From NCBI GenBank assembly GCA_944327285.1, contig CALVHG010000003.1, positions 1 through 64,000 of the forward strand: 64,000 nt of DNA, given 5' to 3'. Shown here in pieces: positions 55,436-64,000 of the stretch. Origin of the DNA: an uncultured Desulfovibrio sp. GTDB lineage: Bacteria; Desulfobacterota; Desulfovibrionia; Desulfovibrionales; Desulfovibrionaceae. The translations under genes and the position numbers were made by a program. A model generated the notes under the pieces. The model did no database searches. It was not told the DNA's origin and worked only from the letters and a program-made list of their open reading frames with translations. Positions within the stretch are counted from its first letter, which is position 1. Each line of letters starts with the position of its first letter.

Positions 55436-57895
55436 GCTTTTCCGGCGCTTGCGGCGCTTGGAATCAAAGGCATTCTGCGCGTATTCGCCGAGCTGTTCCA
55501 GACGGCGATCCACCAGCGCATAGAGGCTGCCGGGGGTAAAGGTGTCGTCCTTGCGCCGCTTGCCTGCGGGCAGGCCGGTGAGCAGGAACAGGGCTTCCTC
55601 GATGCTGGTAATGGGATAGATGGCGAACTTCTTGTCTTCCACTGCCTGAAGGACATCGGGGGCCAGCATGAGATGATCCACGTTGTCGGCAGGGATGAGC
55701 ACGCCCTGGGTTCCGGTAAGCCCGTGCCGGGCGCAGACCTTGAAAAAGCCCTCGATTTTGCGGGTGACGCCGCCGACGGCCATGATTTGCCCCGTGTGAC
55801 TGACAGCTCCGGTAAAGGCCAGATCAAGGCGCACCGGGACTTCCGCCAGCGCGGAGAGCAGGGCCGCCAGCTCCGCGCCGGAAGCGGAGTCGCCCTCGAT
55901 GCCCGCGTAGCTCTGTTCAAAATAGAGCGAGCCAGACAGAATGAGCGGCTTACGGCGGGCGAAGAGATTGGTCAGGCAGCTTTTCAGAATCATCATGGCC
56001 TTGGTGTGAATGGGGCCGCCGAGTTCGGCCTCGCGCTCCAGGTCAATGATGCCTTCGTGCCCCACGCCGACAGTGCAGGCGATGCGATGAGGCAGACCGA
56101 ATTCAAAATCGCCGTAGCTCATGACGGAGAGCCCGTTGACCTGTCCCACGGCATGGCCGGAAGTCCGAACCTTGATCATCTCCCGGTCATATTCTTCCAT
56201 GAAGATGCTTTCCGTGAGGTTCACCCGATAGGCGCGGGCCGCGTAGGCCTCTTCCAGAATTTCCGCGCCGATCATGGTCTGCTTGCGCATGGTGGCCAGC
56301 GCGTTTGCCTCGATCATCATTTCCCGCAGTTGGGTGAACTTGAGCGACAGGCGGCGCTGATCCTCGCAGATATGCGACCCCAGATCCACCAGCCAGGCAA
56401 GGGCCGTTCTGTCAAAGGGCAGCAGCGCCTCGTCGTGGATGATGCGGGCCATGACGGAAAGGTAGTAACGCACGCCCGCGGCATTGCGCTCGGTTACGTC
56501 GTCCATCTGCGCCTTGATACGGAAGAGCTTGCCGAATCGGTCGTCATTGACGAGCAGCGTTTCATACAGATCGTCGCAGCCGATGAGGATCACTTTGAGA
56601 TTCAGCGGCAGAGCTTCGGGGGAAATTCCCTTGGTGCGCATGCCGGAATCGGGCGCGTCGCTGTTGTCTTCCATGCGGGCGGAGTTGGAGCGCAGAGCGC
56701 GCAGGAGCCCTTCCCATGCCGCGGGATGTTGCAGCACATCGTCAATGTGCAGAATCAGATAGCCGCCGTTGGCCTTGTGCAGACTGCCGGACTTGATGAG
56801 GGTAAAGTCGGTGACGAGCGCCCCCAGCTCGGATTCCCGTTCGATACAGCCGAGCAGGTTGGTCAGCGTGGGATGATCTTCCACGATGATGGGCGCGCCT
56901 TCCGTGGCGCTGTTGTCCACAAAGACGTTGACATCGTAGCGGTAAAGCGGCGGATCCTGCGGCGGCTGCGCATGAAGCGGATCGGGACCGGGCGCTGCCG
57001 GGCCCGGCGGCGTTTCGCGGGGCAGAAAGGCGTCCGTATTGCGCAGAATATCCTCGTGCAGCGCGTCAAAATATTCGCTGAGGCGGGGACAGTCGCAGGC
57101 TTTCAGCATCTTCTGGCGCAGGGGCGTCAGCAGGCTGTGCAGCACCTGCGTCATGACATCGCGTTCCAGATCGCGTTCCTCGTCATGGAACGTCTCTTCG
57201 ACCTTGCTCAACTGACGCACAAAAACGGAGATAGCGCGCGCCACATCCTCGCCCTGACGCTTGAGCTTGAGGCGCACGGCGGCGTCCAGCTGATCAAATT
57301 CCTCGTCCGCCAGGCGCTTGCCCCCGACCAGCGGATACAGGGTCAGGCTGCCGGCGTCATCCGCTTCCAGATGGAAGCCCTTGTGCGCCGCCACATTATT
57401 CATCTTGTGGAGGAGCCCGGTGCGCGTCTTCTGGTAGCTGTCCATGAGTTTGGCGCGCTGTTTGACAAAGGAACCGGCCTCAAGACGGCGCAAGAGTTCC
57501 TTGCTGATGGCTTCTACAAGAGAGTTCAGCCCCTGCTTGAGCTTTTTCCCCATGCCGGCCGGCAGAGAAAACAGCTGCGGACTGTCCTGATCCGCGAAGT
57601 TGTGGACATAGACCAGATCCGGCGGCGGCGTCGCCTTGCGCGCCAGAGGCCGCAAATAGTTGAGCAGCATGTGACAGCGCCCAAGATGCGGCTCGCCGGA
57701 GAGATAGACATTATAACCGGTGCTGCGGATGTTCAGGGCGAGATCCAGAGCCTGCATGGCGCGCGGCTGGAAGGGATTGCGACCGTTGCCACCATTGCGG
57801 GGGAGGGGAATGGCGCTGCTGTCGTCCCACGGGATCTTTGCGGGATCAAAGGTGGCATGCAGACGGCTTGAGGGAAGGGGCTGGATTTTGAGCAT
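55433..57895 (-). CDS. LonB-like AAA+/Lon-family ATP-dependent protease
   Basis: 820 aa, the two-part protein family with an AAA_32-type ATPase region and a C-terminal Lon protease domain. The Lon-type catalytic dyad is Ser670 in GDSASGAEL and Lys713 in GVTRKIEGFF. The region 610-640 (MSYGDFEFGLPHRIACTVGVG) is the family start of the protease domain. The N-terminal P-loop is GEPHLGRCH (67-75), with Arg and Cys where Lys and Ser/Thr normally stand. Walker B-like GGYLILHIDDVL is present. Degrades unfolded or regulatory proteins in the cytoplasm. The start at 57895 has GGGGA 10 bp upstream; an earlier in-frame ATG at 57952 lacks support. Confidence 0.92.
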   Translation of the reverse strand: MLKIQPLPSSRLHATFDPAKIPWDDSSAIPLPRNGGNGRNPFQPRAMQALDLALNIRSTGYNVYLSGEPHLGRCHMLLNYLRPLARKATPPPDLVYVHNFADQDSPQLFSLPAGMGKKLKQGLNSLVEAISKELLRRLEAGSFVKQRAKLMDSYQKTRTGLLHKMNNVAAHKGFHLEADDAGSLTLYPLVGGKRLADEEFDQLDAAVRLKLKRQGEDVARAISVFVRQLSKVEETFHDEERDLERDVMTQVLHSLLTPLRQKMLKACDCPRLSEYFDALHEDILRNTDAFLPRETPPGPAAPGPDPLHAQPPQDPPLYRYDVNVFVDNSATEGAPIIVEDHPTLTNLLGCIERESELGALVTDFTLIKSGSLHKANGGYLILHIDDVLQHPAAWEGLLRALRSNSARMEDNSDAPDSGMRTKGISPEALPLNLKVILIGCDDLYETLLVNDDRFGKLFRIKAQMDDVTERNAAGVRYYLSVMARIIHDEALLPFDRTALAWLVDLGSHICEDQRRLSLKFTQLREMMIEANALATMRKQTMIGAEILEEAYAARAYRVNLTESIFMEEYDREMIKVRTSGHAVGQVNGLSVMSYGDFEFGLPHRIACTVGVGHEGIIDLEREAELGGPIHTKAMMILKSCLTNLFARRKPLILSGSLYFEQSYAGIEGDSASGAELAALLSALAEVPVRLDLAFTGAVSHTGQIMAVGGVTRKIEGFFKVCARHGLTGTQGVLIPADNVDHLMLAPDVLQAVEDKKFAIYPITSIEEALFLLTGLPAGKRRKDDTFTPGSLYALVDRRLEQLGEYAQNAFDSKRRKRRKS

Positions 57896-58084
57896 GGCAA
57901 TATCCCCGGCAAGAGTCGAATCTGTGATGTTGCGCCGTCGCGCTCGCGTCAAAAGACGAAAGGATGCGAGCGGAAAAGGAACTTAGGGCGTGCCGACACT
58001 GATTTTGTAGCTATTTCAAATTGATATGGTAATATTAATTTGCATGCCCATTGAGGCATGCCTGCCGCATGCTCCCGCATCCCC

Positions 58085-58198
58085 CTGAAAAAGCGCGCTG
58101 GGGAAGGGATGGGGGGCAGGGGGAAGGGGAACCCCTCTCGCGCCAGCAGAGGGGTTCCCCTTCCCCCAGACAACTTACGATAGCGTCAACATGCCCTA
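58085..58198 (-). repeat. family B element after hemC
   Basis: Perfect 20-bp stem (58119-58138 against 58148-58167) around CGCGCCAGC. In the gene direction it is followed by CCATCCCTTCCCC and AGCGCGCTTTTTCAGG. The tail CAACTTACG...CCCTAG runs into the hemC stop. The rest of the 300-bp gap is AT-rich (58000-58050), probably the lonB promoter area. Confidence 0.85.
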
Positions 58199-59134
58199 GT
58201 CCGCGTGTTCCGTGTACAGACGGCGGAGAATTTCGTCGGCGCCCTGGGCGAGAATATCCCGCGCCATGCCCAGACCTGTAGCGCGCGCATCTTCGGCAGC
58301 GCCGTCCTGTTGCAGGCGGAGAAGACGGGAGCCGTCCACTTCGCCCACCAGACCTTCCAGATGGAAATGCGTGTCATCACGCATGATCGCATGGGCCGCG
58401 ATGGGCACCTGGCAGCCGCCGTCCAGTCCGGCCAGAAAGCCGCGTTCGGCTTCTACACATATTCGGGTGGGGCGGTGTTCCATGCTGGCGAGCAGGGCGC
58501 ATAGTTCCGTATCCGCGGCCCGGCATTCAATGCCGATGGCGCCCTGTCCCACCGCGGGGATGAAGCGTTCTTCCGGCAGATGGCTCATATAACGGGCCGA
58601 GAGTCCCAGACGCTTCATGCCTGCCGACGCCAGCACGATGGCGTCAAATTCGCCCTGCTGCAATTTGCGCAGGCGCGTTTCCACATTGCCGCGCAGGGGC
58701 AGAATGCGGAGATCGGGGCGGGCGTGCAGAAGCTGAGCCTGCCGGCGGAGACTGCACGTGCCGACGCGGGCCCCTTCGGGCAGCTCCTCAAAACTGGCGA
58801 TGGTTTCGGAAACAAGGCAGTCGGTGCAGACTTCGCGTTCGGGCACGCAGGCCAGCGTCAGACCTTTGGGCAGCTCCATGGGAACATCCTTGACGCTGTG
58901 CACGGCGAGATCGGCGCGTCCGTCCAGAAGGGCCTCCTCGATTTCCTTGATGAAGAGCCCCTTGCCGCCAACCTTGGAAAGGGGCACGTCAAGAATGACG
59001 TCGCCCTTTGTTTTGATTTTCAGCAGCTCGACCGAGAGATCGGGCCGCAGGGCAAGCAGGCGGCTTTTGACGTGTTCCGCCTGCCAGAGGGCAAGCTGAC
59101 TGCCGCGCGTGGCAATGACCAGCGACGTTTTCAT
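58196..59134 (-). CDS. hemC: hydroxymethylbilane synthase (porphobilinogen deaminase)
   Basis: Joins four porphobilinogens to hydroxymethylbilane on the way to siroheme, heme and cobalamin. 312 aa. Dipyrromethane cofactor Cys241 ([12 protein letters not shown]), catalytic Asp83 (VKDVP), and the Arg-rich region [14 protein letters not shown] (123-136). AAGGA precedes the ATG. Its product pathway would feed the cobalamin needed by MetH in this window. Confidence 0.96.
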   Translation of the reverse strand: MKTSLVIATRGSQLALWQAEHVKSRLLALRPDLSVELLKIKTKGDVILDVPLSKVGGKGLFIKEIEEALLDGRADLAVHSVKDVPMELPKGLTLACVPEREVCTDCLVSETIASFEELPEGARVGTCSLRRQAQLLHARPDLRILPLRGNVETRLRKLQQGEFDAIVLASAGMKRLGLSARYMSHLPEERFIPAVGQGAIGIECRAADTELCALLASMEHRPTRICVEAERGFLAGLDGGCQVPIAAHAIMRDDTHFHLEGLVGEVDGSRLLRLQQDGAAEDARATGLGMARDILAQGADEILRRLYTEHAD

Positions 59135-59206
59135 GAATATTCCTTAAAGTGATGGTTTAATAGTGCGCTGCCGACAGACGTTTCCGACCGTTGAGCCGAC
59201 AGGAGG

Positions 59207-59314
59207 GCAACGCCGCCACCCGGCCCAAAATGAGCGGAAAAACCGCGTTTTTTTCGCGAAACGACAGGCCGTATAGTTTGAAATGCGAAGCATTTCAAAC
59301 TGAAAATGCTCTAG
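59207..59314 (+). repeat. family A element (copy 16, left end missing)
   Basis: Begins in the GC stem (GGCAACGCCGCC), keeps the GCGGAAA stem, the GACAGGCCGTATAGTTTG segment and the right stem GAAATGC...GCATTTC. The right terminus CTAG supplies the fmdB stop. Confidence 0.85.
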
Positions 59315-59547
59315 TGTCCGCAGGTGGCGCAGTTGCCGCCGGAGCAGCCAGCGCAGCCGCCACCGCTGCCGGACGAGGAAGGAACGGACATCTCGCCATC
59401 CTTGCCGCCGGCGGCAAAGGCGCAGCGAGACATCAGCTTATGGGTTGCGCTTGCGCCGCAATGGGGGCAGGGAGGGACGGCATCGCCGAAGACCAGTTCT
59501 TCAAAGTCCTTGTTGCAGGCGTCGCAGTGATATTCATAGATAGGCAT
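59311..59547 (-). CDS. FmdB-family zinc-ribbon protein
   Basis: 78 aa. MPIYEYHCDACNKDFE with Cys8, 11, 27 and 30 as the zinc ribbon, then a Ser/Gly-rich linker and a C-terminal cysteine cluster (CAGCSGGNCATCGH). The family is linked to formamidase regulation, with largely unknown function. AAGGAA lies upstream. The stop TAG is inside the end of family A copy 16. It lies 26 bp downstream of the SIS-domain gene and is co-transcribed with it. Confidence 0.9.
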   Translation of the reverse strand: MPIYEYHCDACNKDFEELVFGDAVPPCPHCGASATHKLMSRCAFAAGGKDGEMSVPSSSGSGGGCAGCSGGNCATCGH

Positions 59548-59573
59548 GATCGCAGTTCCTTGGAAATCGTTGT

Positions 59574-60119
59574 CTAGGCTTCCGTTTCTACCAGAAGCGC
59601 GGACGTATTTTCAAAAAGATGGTATTCCACCAGACGGGCGACAGTATCGGTCAGGGCAAACAGCAGGGTCGCTACGGCAAAGGGCGGGGCATCGGGCAGA
59701 TCTGTCAGACCGCACGGCAGGCAAATGTCGCGCATGCCCGCGCAGCGCGCCGCGCACAGCAGCGGCTCGACATCCTGTTCCGGGCCCTGATGCAGAAGCA
59801 GAAGAGCGTCGCCGTCCATGCCGAGACTTTCCAGACGGCGCGCAAGGCGGGGCATATCGCCATTAAGGCAGAGGACAGGAAGCGCGGGACGTTGCAGCGC
59901 ATAGCCGTCGGCAATGGCTTCCGCCAGATGCCAGGCTGCGCGTCCGATGATCTCGCCGCCGCTGCCGCAGACAAAGACCGTGCCCTGCCGGGCCAGCACG
60001 CGGGCAAGGCAGAGCGCGGCAGCATGCAGCTGCGGCGACCGTTCCGCAAGCTGTGTCTCGCATATGTCGCGGCAGGCTGCCCGATGGCGCTCCATGATGG
60101 AAAGGGCGGTATTCGACAT
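59574..60119 (-). CDS. SIS-domain protein, phosphoheptose-isomerase-like
   Basis: 181 aa. An SIS fold with a VFVCGSGGEIIGRAAWHLAEAI phosphosugar-binding loop (40-61). The overall layout resembles GmhA (sedoheptulose-7-phosphate isomerase), although the His/Glu catalytic residues of GmhA are not all evident. It could also be a DiaA-like SIS protein. The start at 60119 was chosen by homology-like N-terminus (MSNTALSIMERHRAACRDI). First gene of a unit with fmdB; divergent from nadK. Confidence 0.8.
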   Translation of the reverse strand: MSNTALSIMERHRAACRDICETQLAERSPQLHAAALCLARVLARQGTVFVCGSGGEIIGRAAWHLAEAIADGYALQRPALPVLCLNGDMPRLARRLESLGMDGDALLLLHQGPEQDVEPLLCAARCAGMRDICLPCGLTDLPDAPPFAVATLLFALTDTVARLVEYHLFENTSALLVETEA

Positions 60120-60219
60120 AGCTTTTTTCCAAACATCTCCTTGTATGCCAAAGCGTATCTCCTGACAAGCCGGGGAAACGGGCTTGCGGTTGCGGCGGGG
60201 ATGTCGTAAGTATGGCGGT

Positions 60220-61080
60220 ATGGAACAGAGCCAATCTCGCCATATACTGCTGGTATGCAAGGCCCATAATCGCCGGGCCGCCGTCCTTGGACGTGAAATG
60301 GCCGCCTGGCTGGAAGAGCGCGGGCATCGTGCTACCTGTCTGGAGGCGGGGGTGGACAGCCCGGCCTACGCGCTGCCGGACCTTGATTTTGCCGTGGTCC
60401 TTGGCGGAGACGGAACCATGCTCGGCGTGGCCCGGCGCGTGGCCCGGCGTCGTCTGCCCCTGCTGGGCATCAATTTCGGGCGCGTCGGTTATCTTGCGGA
60501 TGTGCAGCCGGAGAACTGGCGTCAGGGGCTTGCGGAGTGCCTTGACGGTCGGGCGCCCATACGCGCGCATATGGCGCTGCACTGGGAGCTGCGCCGTAAG
60601 GGCGAGGTCATCAGCGAAGGCAGCGCCATCAATGACGTTGTGCTGAGCCGGGCGGCCATGGCGCGTCTGGTGAGCATGGATATTTGCGTGGACAAGCGGC
60701 ACATGTGCACGCTGCGCAGCGACGGCGTGCTCATCTCCACGCCGCTGGGCTCGTCGGGTTACAGCGTTTCCGCCGGAGGGCCGTTGCTGCATCCTTCGCT
60801 GGAGGCGCTGGTTTTCACACCGATTTGTCCTTTCCTCAACACCATTCCGCCCATGGTCTTTCCCTGTGAGCGCCATTTCCGCATGAAGCTGCTGCCCGGC
60901 ACGACCGAGAGTTATCTGACGGTAGACGGACAGGAAGGCGAAATGCTGGAAGTGGGCGATTTGCTGGATGTGACAGGCGATGTGGGCGCGGTTCGCTTTC
61001 TTGGAAACGGCACGCCCTTTTTCGAGCGCCTGCGCACGCGCGGCTTTGTTACGCCGGTCGGTACCGGGGGAAAGATGTAG
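60220..61080 (+). CDS. nadK: NAD kinase
   Basis: Phosphorylates NAD to NADP. 286 aa: GGDGT at 62-66 with the preceding FAVVL strand, NFGRVGYL, and RSDGVLISTPLGSSGYSVSAGGP (NAD-binding motif). The ATG at 60220 has a weak SD; an upstream frame extension is unlikely. It is co-transcribed with the ARMT1-like gene (17-bp gap) and may share the divergent promoter gap with the SIS gene. Confidence 0.95.
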   Translation: MEQSQSRHILLVCKAHNRRAAVLGREMAAWLEERGHRATCLEAGVDSPAYALPDLDFAVVLGGDGTMLGVARRVARRRLPLLGINFGRVGYLADVQPENWRQGLAECLDGRAPIRAHMALHWELRRKGEVISEGSAINDVVLSRAAMARLVSMDICVDKRHMCTLRSDGVLISTPLGSSGYSVSAGGPLLHPSLEALVFTPICPFLNTIPPMVFPCERHFRMKLLPGTTESYLTVDGQEGEMLEVGDLLDVTGDVGAVRFLGNGTPFFERLRTRGFVTPVGTGGKM

Positions 61081-61097
61081 GCTTCTCCGGGAGGCGT

Positions 61098-62840
61098 ATG
61101 CGCGACGATATTCCTCAGGGCATGCCTGTGCGCGTGGCCGATATTCGCCACGGCATGGATGCCGTCTTTGATGCCTGGTTGTACGGTCTGCTGATCGACA
61201 ACAACCTTGCCTACCGGATGAACCCGGATATTATTGCCAGCCCAGAACAGCTGGATTTTATTGTGCAGCGTCGGCAGAAAGAGCAGATTTACCTGCCCTG
61301 TTCTGACGCCACTTTTGCCATGCTCTGCGAAGGCGGCGCCGGACTGCGCGCCCAGCAGGGCCGCGTCTGGCGCGTGGTCATGCGGCTGGTGCGGGAGGTT
61401 GCGCCGTCGCGCGCGTTGCGGCAGCGACTGATCGCTTTTTGTCGCAATCGCTTCCGGCACTATCTGCGGCAGGACACCCTTCTGCCGACGCGCCTCATGA
61501 AGCGCATGACCAATCTGGTGCTGGCGCAGGGTGAGTGGGGCGACCTCTGGCGGGATCGTCGGCGCGCGGCCAATGCGCGACAGAATGCTCTGCTGGAATC
61601 CCCCGAAGTCAGACGACGTCTGGAAGCTATGCCCGAACGTCTGCCTGCGGATATGCCTTCTGCGCGTCGGGAAATGCGTCTGCGCGAGCTTGCGCGCCTG
61701 CTGTGTCTGTCCGCCTTTTCCCGCGCTATCAATGAGCAGGGGCTTCCGCCGGATGAAGAATTTTCGCGGGTGCTGGCGCAGGCCGAGGAGCGTCTCTGCG
61801 GCTTGCAGGATGTCATGCCGCTGGAAGCGGGAGAGCGGGTCGTCCTGCTGATCTGCGATGCCGACGGCGGCATTGTCTTTGACCTTGCGGCAACGCGCTG
61901 TCTGGTCAGCATGGGCTTCAAGGTTATTGTGGCCCTCAAGGAAGATTTCTATTTTTACGCGCCCACGCTGGACGATGTAGAGGACGATCCCGTTTTGGCG
62001 CGCTGGAGCAAGAAGGCGCGCGTGGAGCGGAATCCGAGGTTGAGTAAAAATGATCTCGTGCGTCTGCTGCGTGAAAATGATGTGCTTTTTATCAGCGACG
62101 GCACGCGCGAGCGGCTGAACTTCTATCGCACGTCCATCACCTTTGCCAGAGCCTGGAAGGAAGCGGATCTGATTCTGAGCAAGGGCTGGCGTAATGCCGA
62201 CATGCTGCTGGGCACAAGCCATGAGTTCACGCGGGATATTTTCTGCTTCTGGCATGACGAGGAGGGCTTTCAGGCCCGCTTCCGTCCTCGTGCCGCCGAG
62301 GCGCACAAGTTCAGCGCGCAGGATATTGCCGACCTGGCCGATGTGGTCATTACCCGCATGCGGCAGGCGCATGCCGAAGGCAAGACCGTCATGTTCTACA
62401 GCTGTATCATCGGCAGCATTCCCGGACAGACGGCAACGGCTGTCGCGCTGGTCAAGGCTTTCCTGGAGTCGTTGCGCGCATCCATGGACAACGTGTTTAT
62501 CGTCAATCCGACCGAGTACTTCATTGAAGGTATGGACGGCGACGACCTCATGTTCATGTGGGAGCGCGTGCAGCGCAGCGGTTATATTGACATCTGGCGC
62601 TTCCAGACCGTAGACGACATAGAGCGCAGCTTCGCCCTGCTGGGGCGCAAGGTGCCGCCGGAATGGCTGGGCAAGGACGCCACCTATTCTACGGGATGCA
62701 CCAAGGAAATGCGTATTGCGCAGGATGTGCAGCTCGCCAATCGCGAAATGCAGATCATCGGACCTGCCCCGTCGTTGTTCCGCCGCCGCAGCGAATATGG
62801 CGTCGGAAAGTATTTTGACGCTTCCATAGTCCGGCGCTAG
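61098..62840 (+). CDS. DUF89/ARMT1-like domain protein
   Basis: 580 aa. The region about 250-400 (VVLLICDADGGIVFDLAATRCLVSMGFKVIVALKED, then LILSKGWRNADML) resembles DUF89/ARMT1 metal-dependent phosphatases, proposed to repair or remove damaged phosphometabolites. The N-terminal 240 residues are helical and Arg-rich and not recognised. The C-terminal region (about 430-575) has TVMFYSCIIGSIPGQTATAV and FIVNPTEYFIEGMDGDDLMFMWERVQ. Direct downstream neighbour of nadK with GGGAGG before the ATG. A role in NAD(P) or nucleotide damage control is inference. Confidence 0.8.
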   Translation: MRDDIPQGMPVRVADIRHGMDAVFDAWLYGLLIDNNLAYRMNPDIIASPEQLDFIVQRRQKEQIYLPCSDATFAMLCEGGAGLRAQQGRVWRVVMRLVREVAPSRALRQRLIAFCRNRFRHYLRQDTLLPTRLMKRMTNLVLAQGEWGDLWRDRRRAANARQNALLESPEVRRRLEAMPERLPADMPSARREMRLRELARLLCLSAFSRAINEQGLPPDEEFSRVLAQAEERLCGLQDVMPLEAGERVVLLICDADGGIVFDLAATRCLVSMGFKVIVALKEDFYFYAPTLDDVEDDPVLARWSKKARVERNPRLSKNDLVRLLRENDVLFISDGTRERLNFYRTSITFARAWKEADLILSKGWRNADMLLGTSHEFTRDIFCFWHDEEGFQARFRPRAAEAHKFSAQDIADLADVVITRMRQAHAEGKTVMFYSCIIGSIPGQTATAVALVKAFLESLRASMDNVFIVNPTEYFIEGMDGDDLMFMWERVQRSGYIDIWRFQTVDDIERSFALLGRKVPPEWLGKDATYSTGCTKEMRIAQDVQLANREMQIIGPAPSLFRRRSEYGVGKYFDASIVRR

Positions 62841-62959
62841 GCCGGGTTTTCCCTGAAGGAAGTTGTCCGATTCCTGAGCAACTGGCGGCGCAGGTGGCGC
62901 TTTTTGCGCTTGTCCCCCGGAACCATGAAAGACGAAGGAATATATCCTGGCTGGATAGT

Positions 62960-63108
62960 TAGAGCGTTTTACCTTTGAAGAAGGATAAACGTGAGGCGGC
63001 GACAGCGCCGCCCCGGCCCAAAGTGCGCGGAAAAAACGTGTTTTTCCGCGAAACGACAGGCCGTATAGTTTGAAGCGCACACAGCGTTTCAAACTGAAAA
63101 TGCTCTAG
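62960..63108 (+). repeat. family A element (copy 17, full length)
   Basis: TAGAGCGTTTTACC...GGATAAACG, GC stem with an extra C, GCGGAAAAAACG...TTTTTCCGC, and a right stem with a longer CACACA loop. Ends TGCTCTAG. It lies between the ARMT1-like gene and gatB. Confidence 0.88.
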
Positions 63109-63163
63109 ATATATTTTATTTGCATGGTTTGTACTCCGGGACCGGAGCGTTATTTCCGGCAGT

Positions 63164-63212
63164 TTTCTTAAAGCATCACTTGATGTTTTTGGTTTCTTAA
63201 AGGACTACTTGA
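63164..63212 (+). promoter_or_regulatory. 29-bp-period direct repeat upstream of gatB
   Basis: TTTCTTAAAG-N4-ACTTGA occurs twice (63164-63183 and 63193-63212), ending 27 bp before the gatB ATG. It could be paired binding sites or a leader feature; also a hairpin CTCCGGGACCGGAG lies just upstream. In the 398-bp gap 62841-63238 the rest is family A copy 17. Confidence 0.4.
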
Positions 63213-63238
63213 ATATTGGCAAAACGGAGTACGAGAGA

Positions 63239-64000
63239 ATGCCCGCTTATGAAGCCGTTATCGGCCTGGAAGTGCATGTGCAGCTTTCCACCGCTTCCAA
63301 ACTGTTCTGTTCCTGCCCGACAAGTTTCGGGCAACCGCCTAACAGCAATGTGTGCGAAGTCTGCGCGGGCATGCCCGGCGCCCTGCCGGTCGTCAATCGA
63401 CAGGCCGTGCATTATGCCGCGCTGGTGGGCCTTGCCACCAACTGCGAAGTGCATCGCCGCTCCGTCTTTGCTCGCAAGAACTACTTCTATCCGGATCTTC
63501 CCGCCGGCTATCAGATTTCCCAGTTCGATCTGCCTATTTGCGAACACGGCCATCTTGATGTGACTGTGGACGGCAAGACCAAGCGCATTGGCATTACCCG
63601 TATCCACATGGAAAATGATGCGGGCAAAAACATTCATGCCCAGGGCGAAAACATCAGCTATGTGGACTTGAACCGCGCCGGAACGCCGCTGGTGGAAATT
63701 GTTTCTGAACCCGACATGCGCTCTTCGCAGGAAGCCGTGGCGTATCTGAAGGCGCTGTACGGCATTGTCACCTATCTGGGCGTCTGCGACGGCAATATGG
63801 AGGAAGGCAGCTTCCGCTGCGATGCCAACGTATCCATCCGCCCTGTGGGCTCAACGACCTTTGGCACGCGCACGGAGCTCAAGAATCTGAACTCCTTCCG
63901 TAATGTGCAGCGCGCTATCGAATACGAGATCGCCCGCCAGCAGGACGCGCTGGCCGATGGCGAGACCATCGTGCAGGAAACGCGCTTGTATGATGCCGTC
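63239..64000 (+). CDS. gatB: Asp-tRNA(Asn)/Glu-tRNA(Gln) amidotransferase subunit B (5' part)
   Basis: Recognises mischarged Glu-tRNA-Gln (and Asp-tRNA-Asn), activates the acyl group with ATP and accepts ammonia from GatA. The 254 codons present run off the window end. Seen: [38 protein letters not shown] (zinc-type cysteines), [30 protein letters not shown], and [18 protein letters not shown], all diagnostic. GGAG lies 9 bp before the ATG. gatA and gatC are not adjacent upstream. Confidence 0.97.
   Translation, partial: MPAYEAVIGLEVHVQLSTASKLFCSCPTSFGQPPNSNVCEVCAGMPGALPVVNRQAVHYAALVGLATNCEVHRRSVFARKNYFYPDLPAGYQISQFDLPICEHGHLDVTVDGKTKRIGITRIHMENDAGKNIHAQGENISYVDLNRAGTPLVEIVSEPDMRSSQEAVAYLKALYGIVTYLGVCDGNMEEGSFRCDANVSIRPVGSTTFGTRTELKNLNSFRNVQRAIEYEIARQQDALADGETIVQETRLYDAV

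Noticed and set aside
55116..55436. 106-codon plus-strand frame between tetR and lonB
   Set aside because: Runs through the family B hairpin; no SD and no recognisable protein.
55673..57871. 732-codon plus-strand frame antisense to lonB
   Set aside because: Shadow of lonB; the Lon catalytic motifs are on the minus strand.
60912..63092. 726-codon minus-strand frame over nadK and the ARMT1-like gene
   Set aside because: Its N-terminus is translated family A repeat and the rest is antisense to conserved plus-strand genes.

Overview
The window reads as chromosome of a sulfidogenic deltaproteobacterium of the Desulfovibrionaceae (Desulfovibrio/Bilophila type). This is an inference from gene content and protein style: a short cobalamin methionine synthase beside rpoH, a short N-acetylglutamate-synthase-like acetyltransferase beside hpt, glpABC, hydrogenase maturation genes hypD and hypE, a LonB-like protease, and high GC with many TAG stops. 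I see no phage, plasmid, CRISPR array, tRNA or rRNA. Nearly all of the window is densely packed housekeeping sequence.

Layout. 0.1-5.8 kb (minus): rpoH, a TPR lipoprotein and an outer-membrane-type lipoprotein, then rpiB and cysS. 6.0-10.1 kb (plus): metH, a TlpA-type thioredoxin, a GNAT/NAGS protein and hpt. 10.7-12.6 kb: a zinc-ribbon membrane protein and an orphan membrane protein among repeats. 12.9-19.3 kb (minus): a J-domain protein with a cysteine-cluster protein, then a four-gene unit (571-aa unknown, rsmE, rarA, plsC). 19.5-30.3 kb (mostly plus): double-GAF protein, mreB, inositol monophosphatase, an antisense degenerate Nudix protein, a rimI-tpiA in-frame fusion, secG, a Smr protein, two small exported proteins and a cobalamin/iron-type ABC transporter. 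30.6-37.2 kb (minus): hypD-hypE, argC, DUF1844, a class V aminotransferase and rlmI. 37.2-46.1 kb (minus): three tandem paralogues of an unknown membrane-anchored protein in one overlapping run with DUF1992 and mutS, then lapA-like and HIT genes. 46.3-50.4 kb (minus): glpABC, divergent from two HAD phosphatases and a nitroreductase (plus). 53-60.1 kb (minus): tetR-gdhA, lonB, hemC, fmdB and a SIS protein. 60.2-64 kb (plus): nadK, a DUF89/ARMT1-like protein and the 5' part of gatB.

The most unusual content lies between the genes. Family A is a roughly 150-bp element with 12-bp terminal inverted repeats ending in CTAG/TA and internal stems that vary in a compensatory way. I count about 18 full or partial copies, all intergenic. 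It looks like a MITE (non-autonomous transposon derivative) or a very elaborate REP/BIME. Family B is a long purine/pyrimidine hairpin followed in most copies by a GCGCGC-TTTTT tract. It sits directly after stop codons and always in the orientation of the gene that ends there, so it behaves like a repeated transcription-terminator or mRNA 3'-end cassette. A and B are often adjacent, one locus is an A/B chimera, and several genes take their stop codon from the outermost TAG of an element.

Limits: everything comes from reading the sequence. Family names rest on motif recognition, not searches, and start codons were chosen from Shine-Dalgarno (SD) spacing and family length.
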